Positions 1 to 8,716 of a stretch of DNA of 30,957 bases are shown here, one piece after another (position 1 is the stretch's first letter; every line of letters begins with the position of its first letter). Made by a program: the position numbers and the translations under genes. Below the pieces are notes generated by a model. That model was given only the letters and a program-made list of their open reading frames with translations. It did not search any database and had not been told where the DNA came from. The DNA is from a virus. The stretch spans positions 1 to 30,957 of IMG/VR virus record IMGVR_UViG_3300021961_000392, one strand, 5' to 3'.

Positions 1-54
1 AAGGCAAAAGCTAAAGCTATATCCGCAAGGAACAAAGCGAAGGCAAGCAGATGA
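1..54 (+). CDS. C-terminal end of an upstream virion-module gene (partial)
   Basis: Frame 1 is open from the first base and stops with TGA at 52-54. It encodes 17 residues, a Lys/Ala-rich basic tail ending NKAKASR. The stop overlaps the next ATG as ATGA, the same coupling used by the following genes, which supports it as a real gene end. Its place directly before the adaptor gene suggests a capsid-proximal structural protein. Too little is present to name it. Confidence 0.6.
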   Translation, partial: KAKAKAISARNKAKASR

Positions 55-698
55 CATACTTAGAACTTGTAAACGATGTTTTAGTTAGGTTGCGTGAAGC
101 AACTGTTTCAACTGTTTCCGAAACAACATATTCTTCCCTCATTGGCAAGTTTGTCAATGATGCCAAGCGTCAAGTTGAAGATGCTTTTGCTTGGAATGTT
201 CTTGGCACAACAATCACTCTGAGCACTACTTCAGGCACATACTCTTATGCTTTGACAGGTTCTGGTCAAAAGTTTCAAGTTCTTGATGTGTTGAATGTCA
301 CAAGCAACATTCGCATGAAGAACATCGACTTTGCCACTATGAACAGGTTTCAGAACTTCTCTACACCTGTTAATGGAATCCCTGCCTATTACGCCTTTGA
401 TGGGGTCAATGGTAGCTACGACACCAAAGTAACGCTGTATCCTCGCCCTGACGGTGTTTACAGCATCCCATTTAGCCTGACAGTCCCACAAGCCACATTG
501 TCATCAGATGCAACAATCATCTCTGTGCCTGATGTGTTGGTTGCTCAGAATGCTTATGCTCGTGCTTTGGTTGAGCGTGGTGAAGATGGCGGTCTGTCTT
601 CATCTGAGGCTTATTTGCTCTACAAAGCAATGTTGTCTGATTACATTGCATTGGAAGGCACACGCTACCCTGAGAATCAGGAGTTTGTAGCGGTATGA
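51..698 (+). CDS. Head-tail adaptor (P22 gp4 / T7 gp11 tail tubular A class)
   Basis: 215 aa. The N-terminus MTYLELVNDVLVRLRE, with a helical region to about residue 50, is typical of the podovirus adaptor that sits beneath the portal and joins it to the tail nozzle. The middle is beta-rich (TLSTTSGTYSYAL), followed by a C-terminal helical part with ALVERGEDGG. Length is close to T7 gp11 (196 aa) and P22 gp4 (166 aa). The gene is coupled by ATGA overlaps to the genes on both sides, and the next gene encodes the putative nozzle, which fits. The family call rests on pattern and order only; structure prediction would settle it. Confidence 0.6.
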   Translation: MTYLELVNDVLVRLREATVSTVSETTYSSLIGKFVNDAKRQVEDAFAWNVLGTTITLSTTSGTYSYALTGSGQKFQVLDVLNVTSNIRMKNIDFATMNRFQNFSTPVNGIPAYYAFDGVNGSYDTKVTLYPRPDGVYSIPFSLTVPQATLSSDATIISVPDVLVAQNAYARALVERGEDGGLSSSEAYLLYKAMLSDYIALEGTRYPENQEFVAV

Positions 699-2254
699 GC
701 CAACAGATTCAGACATTCAGCATCTCAGCCCCAGGTTTTTACGGTCTGAATACTCAAGACTCGCCTCTTGATTTGAATGCTGGTTTTGCCTTGGTTGCGA
801 CTAATTGCATCATTGACCAATATGGTCGTATTGGCTCACGCAAAGGCTGGTCAAGGGTCAATTCTTCTTCTGGTGACTTGGGTGCAAATGATGTCAAGGT
901 CATTCACGAATTGGTGCTGGCTGATGGAACATTGACTGTCTTGTTTGCTGGAAACAACAAGATATTCAAGTTGAGTTCTACAAATGTTGTGACTGAACTC
1001 ACCTATGGGGGTGGGGGTAGTGCACCAACCATCACTGCAAGCAATTGGCAATGTGCGTCATTGAATGGCATTACTTACTTCTTTCAGTCTGGTCACAATC
1101 CATTGATCTATGACCCTGCTGTATCGACTACAACATACCGTAGAGTTTCAGAAAAAACTGGTTATCAAGCTACAGTTCCTGATGCTGACATTGTGATTTC
1201 AGCGTTTGGTCGTTTGTGGGCGGCTAACACTACGGCTGTAAATGCTACTGTTTACTTCAGTGACTTGATTTCTGGTCATGTGTGGTCAACAGGTACTGCT
1301 GGCTCATTGAATGTGAACAATGTGTGGGTAAATGGTGCTGACCAGATCACTGGTTTAGCGGCTCACAATGGTTTCCTGTTCATCTTTGGTAAGCGTCAGA
1401 TTCTTGTCTATCAAGGTGCAACAGCACCATCAACTATGTCTATCAGTGACACTGTTGAAGGTATTGGTTGTATTGCTAGAGACAGTATTCAGACAACAAG
1501 CACTGATGTGTTGTTCTTGTCAAACTCTGGTGTCAGATCGTTGATGAGAACAATTCAAGAGAAGTCTGCACCTGAGAGAGACTTGTCAAAGAATATTCGC
1601 AATGATTTGATGGGTGCTGTGGCTGGTGAGACATTGGCAAACATCAAGTCTGTGTATTCAGAGCGAGAAGCCTTTTATTTGTTGACAACACCTAGCATTG
1701 ATACCACTTGGTGCTTTGATACCAAGGCTTATTTGCCTGATGGTTCTGCAAGGGTGACTACTTGGGATTCCATTACGCCTAAGTCTTTCTTGTCTCGCAG
1801 AGATGGAAGTCTTTACATTGGCAAGAATGGATACATTGGGTACTACAACACATACCAAGATTACAACGCTTCTTACCGTATGTTGTACTACACAAACCAT
1901 GCTGATCTTGGCGACCAGAATGTAACTTCAATTCTAAAGAAGTTGTCTACGGTTGTGATTGGTGGAACAAATCAAGTTGTAACATTCAAGTGGGGTTTTG
2001 ACTTTAAGACAAACTACTTGTCTGACAATGCAAGTATTCCAGCGCAAGGTGTTTACTATTACGGCATTGCTGAGTATGGTGCAAATGCCACAACGATTGC
2101 TTACTATTCTGATGGTGTTGCGTTACAGACTTTGACTGTTTCGGCATCAGGCACAGGCAAGGTTGTTCAAACAGGTTATGAATCAGACATTAATGGTGCG
2201 GCATTGTCTATTCAGAAGATTGAAATTCAAGCCAAGAATGGCAAACTGAGTTAA
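695..2254 (+). CDS. Tail nozzle / packaged-DNA stabilisation protein (P22 gp10 / T7 gp12-like)
   Basis: 519 aa, rich in Gly, Ser, Thr and aromatic beta-strand blocks along its length, with no membrane segment. Blocks such as NCIIDQYGRIGSRKGW near the N-terminus, FGRLWAAN and HNGFLFIFGKRQILVYQG in the middle resemble the repeating blades of the beta-propeller nozzle proteins that close the podovirus tail. The start ATG overlaps the adaptor stop (ATGA), so the two are probably made together. A fibre-tip gene follows after 11 bases. P22 gp10 is 472 aa, a comparable length. The nozzle role is inference from composition and position. Confidence 0.55.
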   Translation: MSQQIQTFSISAPGFYGLNTQDSPLDLNAGFALVATNCIIDQYGRIGSRKGWSRVNSSSGDLGANDVKVIHELVLADGTLTVLFAGNNKIFKLSSTNVVTELTYGGGGSAPTITASNWQCASLNGITYFFQSGHNPLIYDPAVSTTTYRRVSEKTGYQATVPDADIVISAFGRLWAANTTAVNATVYFSDLISGHVWSTGTAGSLNVNNVWVNGADQITGLAAHNGFLFIFGKRQILVYQGATAPSTMSISDTVEGIGCIARDSIQTTSTDVLFLSNSGVRSLMRTIQEKSAPERDLSKNIRNDLMGAVAGETLANIKSVYSEREAFYLLTTPSIDTTWCFDTKAYLPDGSARVTTWDSITPKSFLSRRDGSLYIGKNGYIGYYNTYQDYNASYRMLYYTNHADLGDQNVTSILKKLSTVVIGGTNQVVTFKWGFDFKTNYLSDNASIPAQGVYYYGIAEYGANATTIAYYSDGVALQTLTVSASGTGKVVQTGYESDINGAALSIQKIEIQAKNGKLS

Positions 2255-2265
2255 AGGAGAGTATT

Positions 2266-2961
2266 GTGTCTGACTATACCAAGAGTACGAATTTTGCTAC
2301 CAAAGACAATTTGTCTTCTGGCAACCCTTTGAAGATTGTCAAGGGTACTGAGATTGACACTGAGTTCAACAACATTGCCACTGCTATTGCAACTAAAGCA
2401 GATTTGGCAAGTCCTACCTTTACTGGCACACCAACACTGCCAACTGGTACGGTTGCTGTTACTCAGGCTAATGGAAGTAACACAACCACTATTGCTACCA
2501 CTGCTTTTGTTCAAGCGGCAATTGCTTTGTTGTATCCAGTGGGTTCTATCTACACGAATGCAAGTGTTAGCACTAACCCTGCAACTTTGCTTGGCTTTGG
2601 TACATGGACTGCATTTGGTGCTGGTCGTGTCATGGTTGGTTTCGATTCAAGTAATGCGTTGTTTGATACTGCTGAAGAAACAGGTGGTAGTGCAGATGCA
2701 ATCACTGTCAGCCACACTCACACGGCAACCACAACATCAACAGACTCTGGACATAATCACTTTATTGGGAATACAAGCACAGGATTTGGTAATGCTGGGG
2801 GAGGTAACTGTTCTGTTATTGGTGCGGCTCAAACAGTAGCAACCACAACTAACACAGCAAACATCACTTCTACAACAACAGTTGCCTCAACAGGTTCAAG
2901 TGGCACAAATGCCAACTACCAACCGTACATTACTGTCTATATGTGGAAAAGGACTGCGTGA
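2266..2961 (+). CDS. Short tail fibre / receptor-binding tip protein
   Basis: 231 aa. The start is GTG at 2266, chosen because AGGAGA lies at 2255-2260 with good spacing. The N-terminal part (FNNIATAIATKADL, then SPTFTGTPTLP) is the linker type common in phage fibres. From about residue 88 a tip domain begins with LYPVGSIYTN and FGTWTAFGAGRVMVGFD. A His/Thr-rich stretch (SHTHTATTT, GHNHF) follows, possibly metal-coordinating as in T4 gp12/gp37-like tips. The end, NYQPYITVYMWKRTA, is a widespread fibre C-terminus. It sits right after the nozzle gene, so it likely forms part of the tail spike or needle. The host receptor cannot be read from the sequence. Confidence 0.7.
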   Translation: MSDYTKSTNFATKDNLSSGNPLKIVKGTEIDTEFNNIATAIATKADLASPTFTGTPTLPTGTVAVTQANGSNTTTIATTAFVQAAIALLYPVGSIYTNASVSTNPATLLGFGTWTAFGAGRVMVGFDSSNALFDTAEETGGSADAITVSHTHTATTTSTDSGHNHFIGNTSTGFGNAGGGNCSVIGAAQTVATTTNTANITSTTTVASTGSSGTNANYQPYITVYMWKRTA

Positions 2962-3245
2962 AGACACCAGTAATCTATCACAATGATTACATTGTCTTTT
3001 TGGAAAATGATTTTGGGTTCACTTTTATACATTGCGATTGTGTGAAGTGGACAAAGGAAGTGAAGAAAGATTTGTTAGGTGATTTGAGAAAGTTGTTTGA
3101 GATACATAGAAGTGAGATTTATGCAATACATGAAATTGGTGATGTAAAGCATGAGAAATTTCTAAGTATTGTGGGATTTGAGTATCTGAAAGATTTTGTC
3201 GGTTCAGATGCAAAATTAAGACAAATATTTGTTAGGAGAAAATGA
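2958..3245 (+). CDS. Small AT-rich gene, possible reduced GNAT-like protein
   Basis: 95 aa from GTG at 2958, which overlaps the previous stop as GTGA and has AAGGA at 2949-2953. A GTG at 2943 would add five residues but lacks its own SD. The C-terminus HEKFLSIVGFEYLKDF resembles the last strand of GNAT acetyltransferases, where a GFE motif follows a helix. No acetyl-CoA loop is visible, so an enzyme call is not justified. Codon use is clearly more AT-rich than the flanking structural genes, as in a late insertion (moron). It overlaps the next gene by four bases. Function unknown. Confidence 0.7.
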   Translation: MKTPVIYHNDYIVFLENDFGFTFIHCDCVKWTKEVKKDLLGDLRKLFEIHRSEIYAIHEIGDVKHEKFLSIVGFEYLKDFVGSDAKLRQIFVRRK

Positions 3246-4288
3246 TGGGAGTTGAAGCCGCATTAGTTATGGGAGGTGCATCACTGTTAGGTGGTGCAAT
3301 GCAAAGTAAAGCCGCTGGAGATGCGGCACGACAATCTGCACAAGCGCAACTTGAGTCTGCACGAATTGCGGCTGAAGCGGCTAAGTTTCGCCCTGTAGGG
3401 GTTACTACTAGGTATGGCTCATCGCAGTTCCAGTTTGATCCTAGCGGTTATCTGTCTGGTGCTGGCTACACAGTCTCTCCTGAACTTAAAGCCTATCAAG
3501 ATAGATTGATGGGATTGACTGAAAGAGGATTAACTGAAGCTGAGATGGCACAACAACAGTATGCACCTTTGCAAACTGGTGCGGCTGGACTGTTTGGATT
3601 GGGTCAGCAGTATCTACAGCAGACACCTGAACAAGTGGCATCTCAATACATGAGACAGCAACAAGATTTGCTTGCGCCTAGCCGTGAGCGTCAATATGCT
3701 CAGTTGCAGAACCAGTTGTTCCAAACAGGTCGTGGTGGCTTGTCAGTAGGTGCTACAGGATTGCGCCCAAGTGGTGCGGCTGGTTTGGGCGCTACTACTC
3801 CTGAGATGGAAGCCTACTACAACGCATTGGCACAACAAGACTTGCAATTGGCTTCTCAGGCTCAACAGGCTGGTCAACAGAATGTGGCATTTGGCGCAGG
3901 ATTGCTTGGACAAGGTGCTGGCTTAATGGGTCAGTATCAAGCTGGTCAGGTTGGTGCTCTGAGTCCATTTAGCACTTACTTAGGTGCTGGTTCTACCATT
4001 GAATCTCTTGGACAACAGCCTTTGACATTAGGGTCTGCATTGGGCGGTCGTTCTGCTGAAGCTGGTGCTGGTGTTGGTAGAAGTTTGCTTTTGGGCGGTA
4101 TGGGTGCGGCTCAAACCCTTCAAGGTGCGGCAGGACAAAGTGGTATTGGTACAGCATTGATGAACTTGGGTAGAAGCCCTGAGTTTGGTAGTGGTGTGGC
4201 AAATTATTTATTTCCTTTAAAACAACAAGAACAAGCAGCTATGGAAGACCCTTTTGGATCAGTTGGATTTTCAGTATTTGGAAATTAG
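3242..4288 (+). CDS. Internal virion / DNA-ejection protein
   Basis: 348 aa, rich in Ala, Gly and Gln. The N-terminus holds a short hydrophobic glycine-rich segment (ALVMGGASLLGGAM) followed by a predicted helix (AQAQLESARIAAEAAKF). Gln-rich helical blocks (EMAQQQYAPLQTG, LQLASQAQQAGQQN) follow. This composition is typical of ejection proteins packed in podovirus heads and injected with the DNA. ATG at 3242 and at 3245 are both possible; AGGAG at 3234-3238 favours the second slightly. It is the first of three large ejection-type genes in a row. The exact role, periplasmic or inner-membrane channel, cannot be assigned. Confidence 0.6.
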   Translation: MMGVEAALVMGGASLLGGAMQSKAAGDAARQSAQAQLESARIAAEAAKFRPVGVTTRYGSSQFQFDPSGYLSGAGYTVSPELKAYQDRLMGLTERGLTEAEMAQQQYAPLQTGAAGLFGLGQQYLQQTPEQVASQYMRQQQDLLAPSRERQYAQLQNQLFQTGRGGLSVGATGLRPSGAAGLGATTPEMEAYYNALAQQDLQLASQAQQAGQQNVAFGAGLLGQGAGLMGQYQAGQVGALSPFSTYLGAGSTIESLGQQPLTLGSALGGRSAEAGAGVGRSLLLGGMGAAQTLQGAAGQSGIGTALMNLGRSPEFGSGVANYLFPLKQQEQAAMEDPFGSVGFSVFGN

Positions 4289-4303
4289 TCATAGGATTAA
4301 ATC

Positions 4304-6178
4304 ATGGCATCAGACATCTTAGGTTTATTTACTACTCCACAGCAGTATGAGCAACAGCGTCTTGCGGCTATGGAAGCGCAAGCCTTGCAATCAGCAAGAC
4401 TCAGCCCAATGGAACAGGGTCAATATGGCATTGCTCTTGGCGCACAGCAACTAGGTCGTGCCATTGGCGGTGCTTTGGGTGGTGTTGACCCACAATTGCA
4501 GAAGATCACTCAGCGTCAGCAGTTGCTTGGCATGATTGACCCAAGCAACCCAGACTCATACGCACAAGCCATTCAAACAGCATTGCAAACTGGCGATCAA
4601 GAAGCAGCATTCCTGTTGCGTAATGAAATGATGCGGGTGCAAGAACAGGCATCAGTTGCCGAGGCTCGTAAGTTTGAGCGTGAAGGTCGTTTGATTGAGC
4701 GTAAGTTGGGTGAGCAAGAGCGTAACATGAAGTCAATGGCATCAATGGAAGCTAATGGCATAGACCCTGAAACTGGTTTGTATCTGAATAAGCCATTGGT
4801 TGACCCAGTAACACAAGAATTTAATCAAGAAGTTGCAAATAAATTAATTTCTAAATATGGGCAATCTGGTGCAGATATTGTTAGGACAAGGCTTGAGAGT
4901 GCGCAAGGCATTGGCACTTTACAAGAAAAGCAAGTTGCTAGAACGCAAGAGCAACAAATACAAAATTTATCAAAAGCACTTATTGCAGCTGATGGCTCTA
5001 TAAATGAGGAAGTTCATACTAAATTAATGAGTCTTGGAGAAAAAGGACAAAGTGCTATCAATAGAGTTTTAGAAGGCAGAAAATTATTTGAGCTAAGAGA
5101 TGCTCAAAAGCTGGCTGAAAATTTGTATGATCCAACAACAGGCGAAGTCAATATAACAATTAGAAATGAGTTGCAAAGAACTCCTGCTGGTCGAGAGGTT
5201 CTTAAAGGACTCACGCCAGAGACTAAGGTCTTTAAGCGTGGTGACATCATTACTGAGAAAGATCCTATTACTGGAAAATATGAAATAGTGACACCTACAG
5301 GATTGAAGCAAGTCCCTGTTGGCGAAAATCCAATCAAAGCCATGATTGATAGCAAGGCAATTGACAAAACGGTTGAACCTTTTGCTAAAGAAATTGCGGC
5401 TCAGTGGGACAACCTTGATGACAAAGGAAGGGCAGATTCTCTTGAAAGCCTTACTAAAGTAAATAATACTGCTTTAGATAGAAACCAGAGAAAAGCTGAA
5501 TCTAGTGTTGGTGGTTCTGATAAGGTTCAATCTAGCAAAACTACGCCAGATGGTACAACTATCTTGGTTATGAAGGATGGAACAACTAAGGTTATTAGTG
5601 CTCAAGGTGTTGAACTTAAAGGTCAAGCTAGAGCAGATGCAATTAAGGCATCAGAAGAGTATGGAGCAAAGCTTCAAGGAGTTAGAGCGCAAGAGAGAGG
5701 TCTTGCTGACTTTACTGCAAAACAAGTTGGTCAAGCATTTGCACAGATTGGCAAAATCAAGACAAATATTGGCAACATTAATGAGGCTATTGACGCAATT
5801 GACAAGGGTGCGAATACAGGTGTAATCGCAAGTAAATTTCCAAACATAACAGCGGCATCAATACAACTTGCAAATGTAAGAAATCAATTAGGTCTTGATG
5901 TCATTGGTTCTGTAACATTTGGTGCTTTGTCAGAAGGTGAATTGAACCTTGCCTTGGATACAGCGTTGCCAACTACCTTGTCTCCCAAAGACCTCAAAAC
6001 ATATTTGGTGAATAAGAAAACTGCTCAAGAAAAACTTGTTGGTTATCTGTCCAAACAAGCAACTTACTTGTCAAAGTCGGGCAATACATTGGCTGGATGG
6101 TTAGAAATGGTTGAAAACCAAGGTGGTTCAGCACCATCAGACCTCCCTGCTGGAGTTACTGTTAAAAGGAAAAATTGA
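4304..6178 (+). CDS. Internal virion / DNA-ejection protein, mainly helical
   Basis: 624 aa, largely charged and helical, with coiled-coil-like stretches around residues 105-150 (EARKFEREGRLIERKLGEQERN). A glycine-rich patch near residues 50-62 (LGRAIGGALGGVD) could insert into membrane. The start ATG at 4304 has TAGGA at 4292-4296. The C-terminus ends GVTVKRKN just before the next start. Between about 4805 and 5160 the DNA is distinctly more AT-rich, with TTA, AAA and ATA codons, suggesting a recombined internal segment. Position between two other ejection-type genes supports the role. No enzymatic motif, such as a lytic transglycosylase, was recognised. Confidence 0.6.
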   Translation: MASDILGLFTTPQQYEQQRLAAMEAQALQSARLSPMEQGQYGIALGAQQLGRAIGGALGGVDPQLQKITQRQQLLGMIDPSNPDSYAQAIQTALQTGDQEAAFLLRNEMMRVQEQASVAEARKFEREGRLIERKLGEQERNMKSMASMEANGIDPETGLYLNKPLVDPVTQEFNQEVANKLISKYGQSGADIVRTRLESAQGIGTLQEKQVARTQEQQIQNLSKALIAADGSINEEVHTKLMSLGEKGQSAINRVLEGRKLFELRDAQKLAENLYDPTTGEVNITIRNELQRTPAGREVLKGLTPETKVFKRGDIITEKDPITGKYEIVTPTGLKQVPVGENPIKAMIDSKAIDKTVEPFAKEIAAQWDNLDDKGRADSLESLTKVNNTALDRNQRKAESSVGGSDKVQSSKTTPDGTTILVMKDGTTKVISAQGVELKGQARADAIKASEEYGAKLQGVRAQERGLADFTAKQVGQAFAQIGKIKTNIGNINEAIDAIDKGANTGVIASKFPNITAASIQLANVRNQLGLDVIGSVTFGALSEGELNLALDTALPTTLSPKDLKTYLVNKKTAQEKLVGYLSKQATYLSKSGNTLAGWLEMVENQGGSAPSDLPAGVTVKRKN

Positions 6179-6179
6179 C

Positions 6180-7841
6180 ATGGCTAAATTTAAGTATGAA
6201 ATTGCTATTCCTAATAGCGGAACTTATGAGGTTGAGTCAGATCGTGAGTTAACAGATGCACAGGCATATCAGTATGCCTTGCAACAAGCGTCACAACAAG
6301 CCCCCGCACCGAGTGCGACAAAAGATGCAACATCTTCAATGCTAGATGCATTTAAAAGAGGTCTTGATATAACGACAAGGGCTGTTGCTCCTACAGCAGT
6401 TGGTGCTAGTGTTGGGCAATACTTTGGCGGTGCGCCAGCGGCTTTAGCTGGAAGTGTATTAGTTCCAGCCGCTGATGTGGTTGGAAGCGTTGCCAATCTC
6501 GCAATGTCTCCATTTACAGATTACAGGTTAATGCCAACTTCCCAAGGTCTTCAGAATTTAATGACTAGAGCTGGTTTGACTGCTCCTCCAGAAGAACAAA
6601 CAGCACCTGAAAGAGTTGTAAGTGCTGGTCTTGAAACCATGACTGGTGTTGGCAAACAAATTCCAGCATTAGCAAATTTGGCTACTACGGCAACTACACA
6701 AGGTGGTAGAGAATTGGCTGGTAGATTGGCAACAGAGCCAACAACTCAAGCGGTTGTAGCACCAGTGGCAACAATGGCTGGTCAAAGTGTTTATGAATTG
6801 ACCAATAATCCTGTTGCGTCTTTTGTCACAACATTAGCAACTTCACTTTTGGGTATAAAAAGACCTAAGACACAGCAAGCTGTATCAGAAGAGGTAATGG
6901 GAAAGATTGCTCAAGAAAGATATGACGCTTTGGGTCAAATGGGTTTTAAATTTAAAACTGCTGATTTTGTCAAAGACATGACAAATGTTACGGCAAATTT
7001 AAGGTCTGAAGGTTATACACCTAAAGCGTACCCAAAGATTGCTGGTGCAATAGAAGAACTAACAAGTTCAACTCAACCAAAAGATTGGACTGAGTTACAA
7101 GCGTTGAGAAAAATCATTCGTGGAGCGCAGAAAAGTACAGACCCAGAAGAAAAGCGTTTGGGTTCTATTTTGTTGGATAGGTTTGACGACTACTTAATGA
7201 AAGTAGATCAGACAAAGGTTGAGGCAGGTGACACTAAGGTTTTGAGCAAAACTTGGGCTGAAGCCAGAGATGCTTATTCTAAGATGAAGAAGTCCGAAAT
7301 CTTTACAGATATGCTTGAAGATGCAAAACTAGATGCCACAAAATACACTCAATCGGGTGCTGAAAATTCAATGGCGGCTCAATTGAGACAACTTGCCAAA
7401 AATGATAAAAGAATGGCTATGTTTACGCCAGATGAAAGAGATGCAATTAAAAAGGCGGCTAAAGGAGATGTGCCACAAAACCTTTTGAGATTCTTTGGAA
7501 AGTTCGCCCCAACTGGTGCAATTACTGGTGGCACTACTGCTGGAGCTATATATTTTGACCCTGTAACTGGCGTTGCAATTGGTGCTACAACAATGGCATC
7601 AAGGGCTGGTGCTACCCAATACAGAATGGGAACTATTGAAGAGTTGGCAAATCAAATGCGAACTGGCAGTAAGCCTGTGGTTACTGGTGGCGCAACAAGA
7701 GTATTGCCAGCGTTAGGAACTCAGGCTGTGATTCAGTCTCCTAGTCTTTTTAATCAGATGCCAGCAATTGATATTTTGCGTGAGAGAAGAATACGAGAAA
7801 TGCAACAAAGTCCTACAGCTAGAGGCTTGTTCACACAATAA
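6180..7841 (+). CDS. Internal virion / DNA-ejection protein with hydrophobic segments
   Basis: 553 aa from ATG at 6180. AAGGA at 6166-6170 lies upstream, and the start sits one base after the previous stop. A longer reading from 6111 would overlap the previous gene and has no better signal. The N-terminus (FKYEIAIPNSGTYEVESD, then TDAQAYQYALQQA) is a small beta unit plus helix. Residues about 60-110 are Ala/Gly/Val-rich and could be membrane-active (GASVGQYFGGAPAALAGSVL), as is a stretch near residue 445 (GAITGGTTAGAIYF). The rest is helical and charged. It is the third ejection-type gene and the last before the lysis module. Confidence 0.6.
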   Translation: MAKFKYEIAIPNSGTYEVESDRELTDAQAYQYALQQASQQAPAPSATKDATSSMLDAFKRGLDITTRAVAPTAVGASVGQYFGGAPAALAGSVLVPAADVVGSVANLAMSPFTDYRLMPTSQGLQNLMTRAGLTAPPEEQTAPERVVSAGLETMTGVGKQIPALANLATTATTQGGRELAGRLATEPTTQAVVAPVATMAGQSVYELTNNPVASFVTTLATSLLGIKRPKTQQAVSEEVMGKIAQERYDALGQMGFKFKTADFVKDMTNVTANLRSEGYTPKAYPKIAGAIEELTSSTQPKDWTELQALRKIIRGAQKSTDPEEKRLGSILLDRFDDYLMKVDQTKVEAGDTKVLSKTWAEARDAYSKMKKSEIFTDMLEDAKLDATKYTQSGAENSMAAQLRQLAKNDKRMAMFTPDERDAIKKAAKGDVPQNLLRFFGKFAPTGAITGGTTAGAIYFDPVTGVAIGATTMASRAGATQYRMGTIEELANQMRTGSKPVVTGGATRVLPALGTQAVIQSPSLFNQMPAIDILRERRIREMQQSPTARGLFTQ

Positions 7842-7853
7842 TAGGAGACTGAA

Positions 7854-8552
7854 ATTGATCCAATCACGATTTGCCTCATGGCGGCAGGGCTGGTCAAGCA
7901 GATTCAGCAAGGTGTTGACCTTTACAAACAGGCTAAAGAGCACTTTGTCGAGGTTAAGAGCACTGTTGACCAAGCTGTGGCTGTGGGTAGAGAGATTGGC
8001 GGCTTCTGGAGTCAGCTACGCAAGTTCTTTGGTGCTAAACCTAAGCCTCAAGTTGCAAGACCTTTGGCTAAGTCTAAGAAATCTGCTTATGTCTCTGTTG
8101 ACGAGACTCAAGTCAAAATAGACATCGTAAAGAATCTGACAGAGTTCTTCAAACTTCAGGAGCAATTAGCGGCACACATCAGAGAGGAAGAAGAAAAGAG
8201 TCTGACAGTCTATGACCCTAATCAGAACCATATGGAGGCGGCTCTAAAAAGGGTTATGGCACAGCAAGAGATGGACAGGTTGGTAATTCAGATTCGTGAG
8301 TGTCTCGTATATTCTGCCCCGCCTGAGATGGGTGCTCTGTACAGTTCTGTGTATGACATGAAGGACAAGATTGAAGAGGAGCAGACTCAGGCAAGGTTGA
8401 AAGAAGAGGCTCTCAAGAGGCAAGCACAATGGCTACGCAAAGAGGAAGAAAGAAGCCTACAAGCCAAGCTAGGCGCAGTGGTAGTGACTTTTATATTCCT
8501 GCTGTACCTGTGGATGTGGTTCGTGTTCGTAAGCCATTGGGGGAAGAAGTAA
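7854..8552 (+). CDS. Membrane-anchored phage protein of unknown function, probable AUU start
   Basis: 232 aa if translation begins at ATT 7854. AGGAGA at 7843-7848 is ideally spaced for this codon, and the reading begins (M)DPITICLMAAGLVKQ, an N-terminal style I recall from other phage proteins. The first ATG, at 7878, has no SD and would remove those eight residues. The protein is helical, with a heptad-like region near residues 120-210 (IEEEQTQARLKEEALKRQ). It ends with one transmembrane segment (VVVTFIFLLYLWMWFVFV) and a basic tail. It opens the lysis module and its stop overlaps the next start by one base. A lysis-related membrane role is only a guess from context. Confidence 0.65.
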   Translation: MDPITICLMAAGLVKQIQQGVDLYKQAKEHFVEVKSTVDQAVAVGREIGGFWSQLRKFFGAKPKPQVARPLAKSKKSAYVSVDETQVKIDIVKNLTEFFKLQEQLAAHIREEEEKSLTVYDPNQNHMEAALKRVMAQQEMDRLVIQIRECLVYSAPPEMGALYSSVYDMKDKIEEEQTQARLKEEALKRQAQWLRKEEERSLQAKLGAVVVTFIFLLYLWMWFVFVSHWGKK

Positions 8553-8716
8553 TGGGTTGGATTGCGGCTTGCGTACTGATTGCTTTGCTCTTGCCTTTGA
8601 TGGCATTTCTTTATCTTGACATCTTGGAGACTAAGAATGAGGCTAAGACTCAGGTTGAAAAGGTTGAGAAGTTGAGAAGACAAGTTGAACAAAAAGATAG
8701 GGAGAAAGAGAAATGA
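8552..8716 (+). CDS. Small single-span membrane protein with charged coiled-coil tail
   Basis: 54 aa. ATG at 8552 overlaps the previous TAA (TAATG), with a purine-rich GGGGAAGAAG just upstream. An upstream in-frame ATG at 8429 would add 41 residues entirely inside the preceding gene and is less likely. Residues about 3-24 form one transmembrane helix (WIAACVLIALLLPLMAFLYL). The rest is a Lys/Glu-rich helix. This is the shape of a small holin-like or spanin-accessory protein, but the topology does not match a known holin class closely. Stop and next ATG overlap by four bases. Confidence 0.65.
   Translation: MGWIAACVLIALLLPLMAFLYLDILETKNEAKTQVEKVEKLRRQVEQKDREKEK

Noticed and set aside
6111-6179. 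Upstream start for the third ejection-type protein
   Set aside because: It would overlap the previous gene by 68 bases; ATG 6180 has AAGGA and a better N-terminus.
7768-8121. Plus-strand 117-aa frame overlapping the start of the 232-aa protein
   Set aside because: It is a shadow in another frame; the alternative with AUU start has SD, a plausible N-terminus and a full-length helical protein.
8429-8551. Upstream extension of the 54-aa membrane protein from ATG 8429
   Set aside because: The added 41 residues lie entirely inside the preceding gene, whereas ATG 8552 has the usual one-base overlap and a purine-rich SD.
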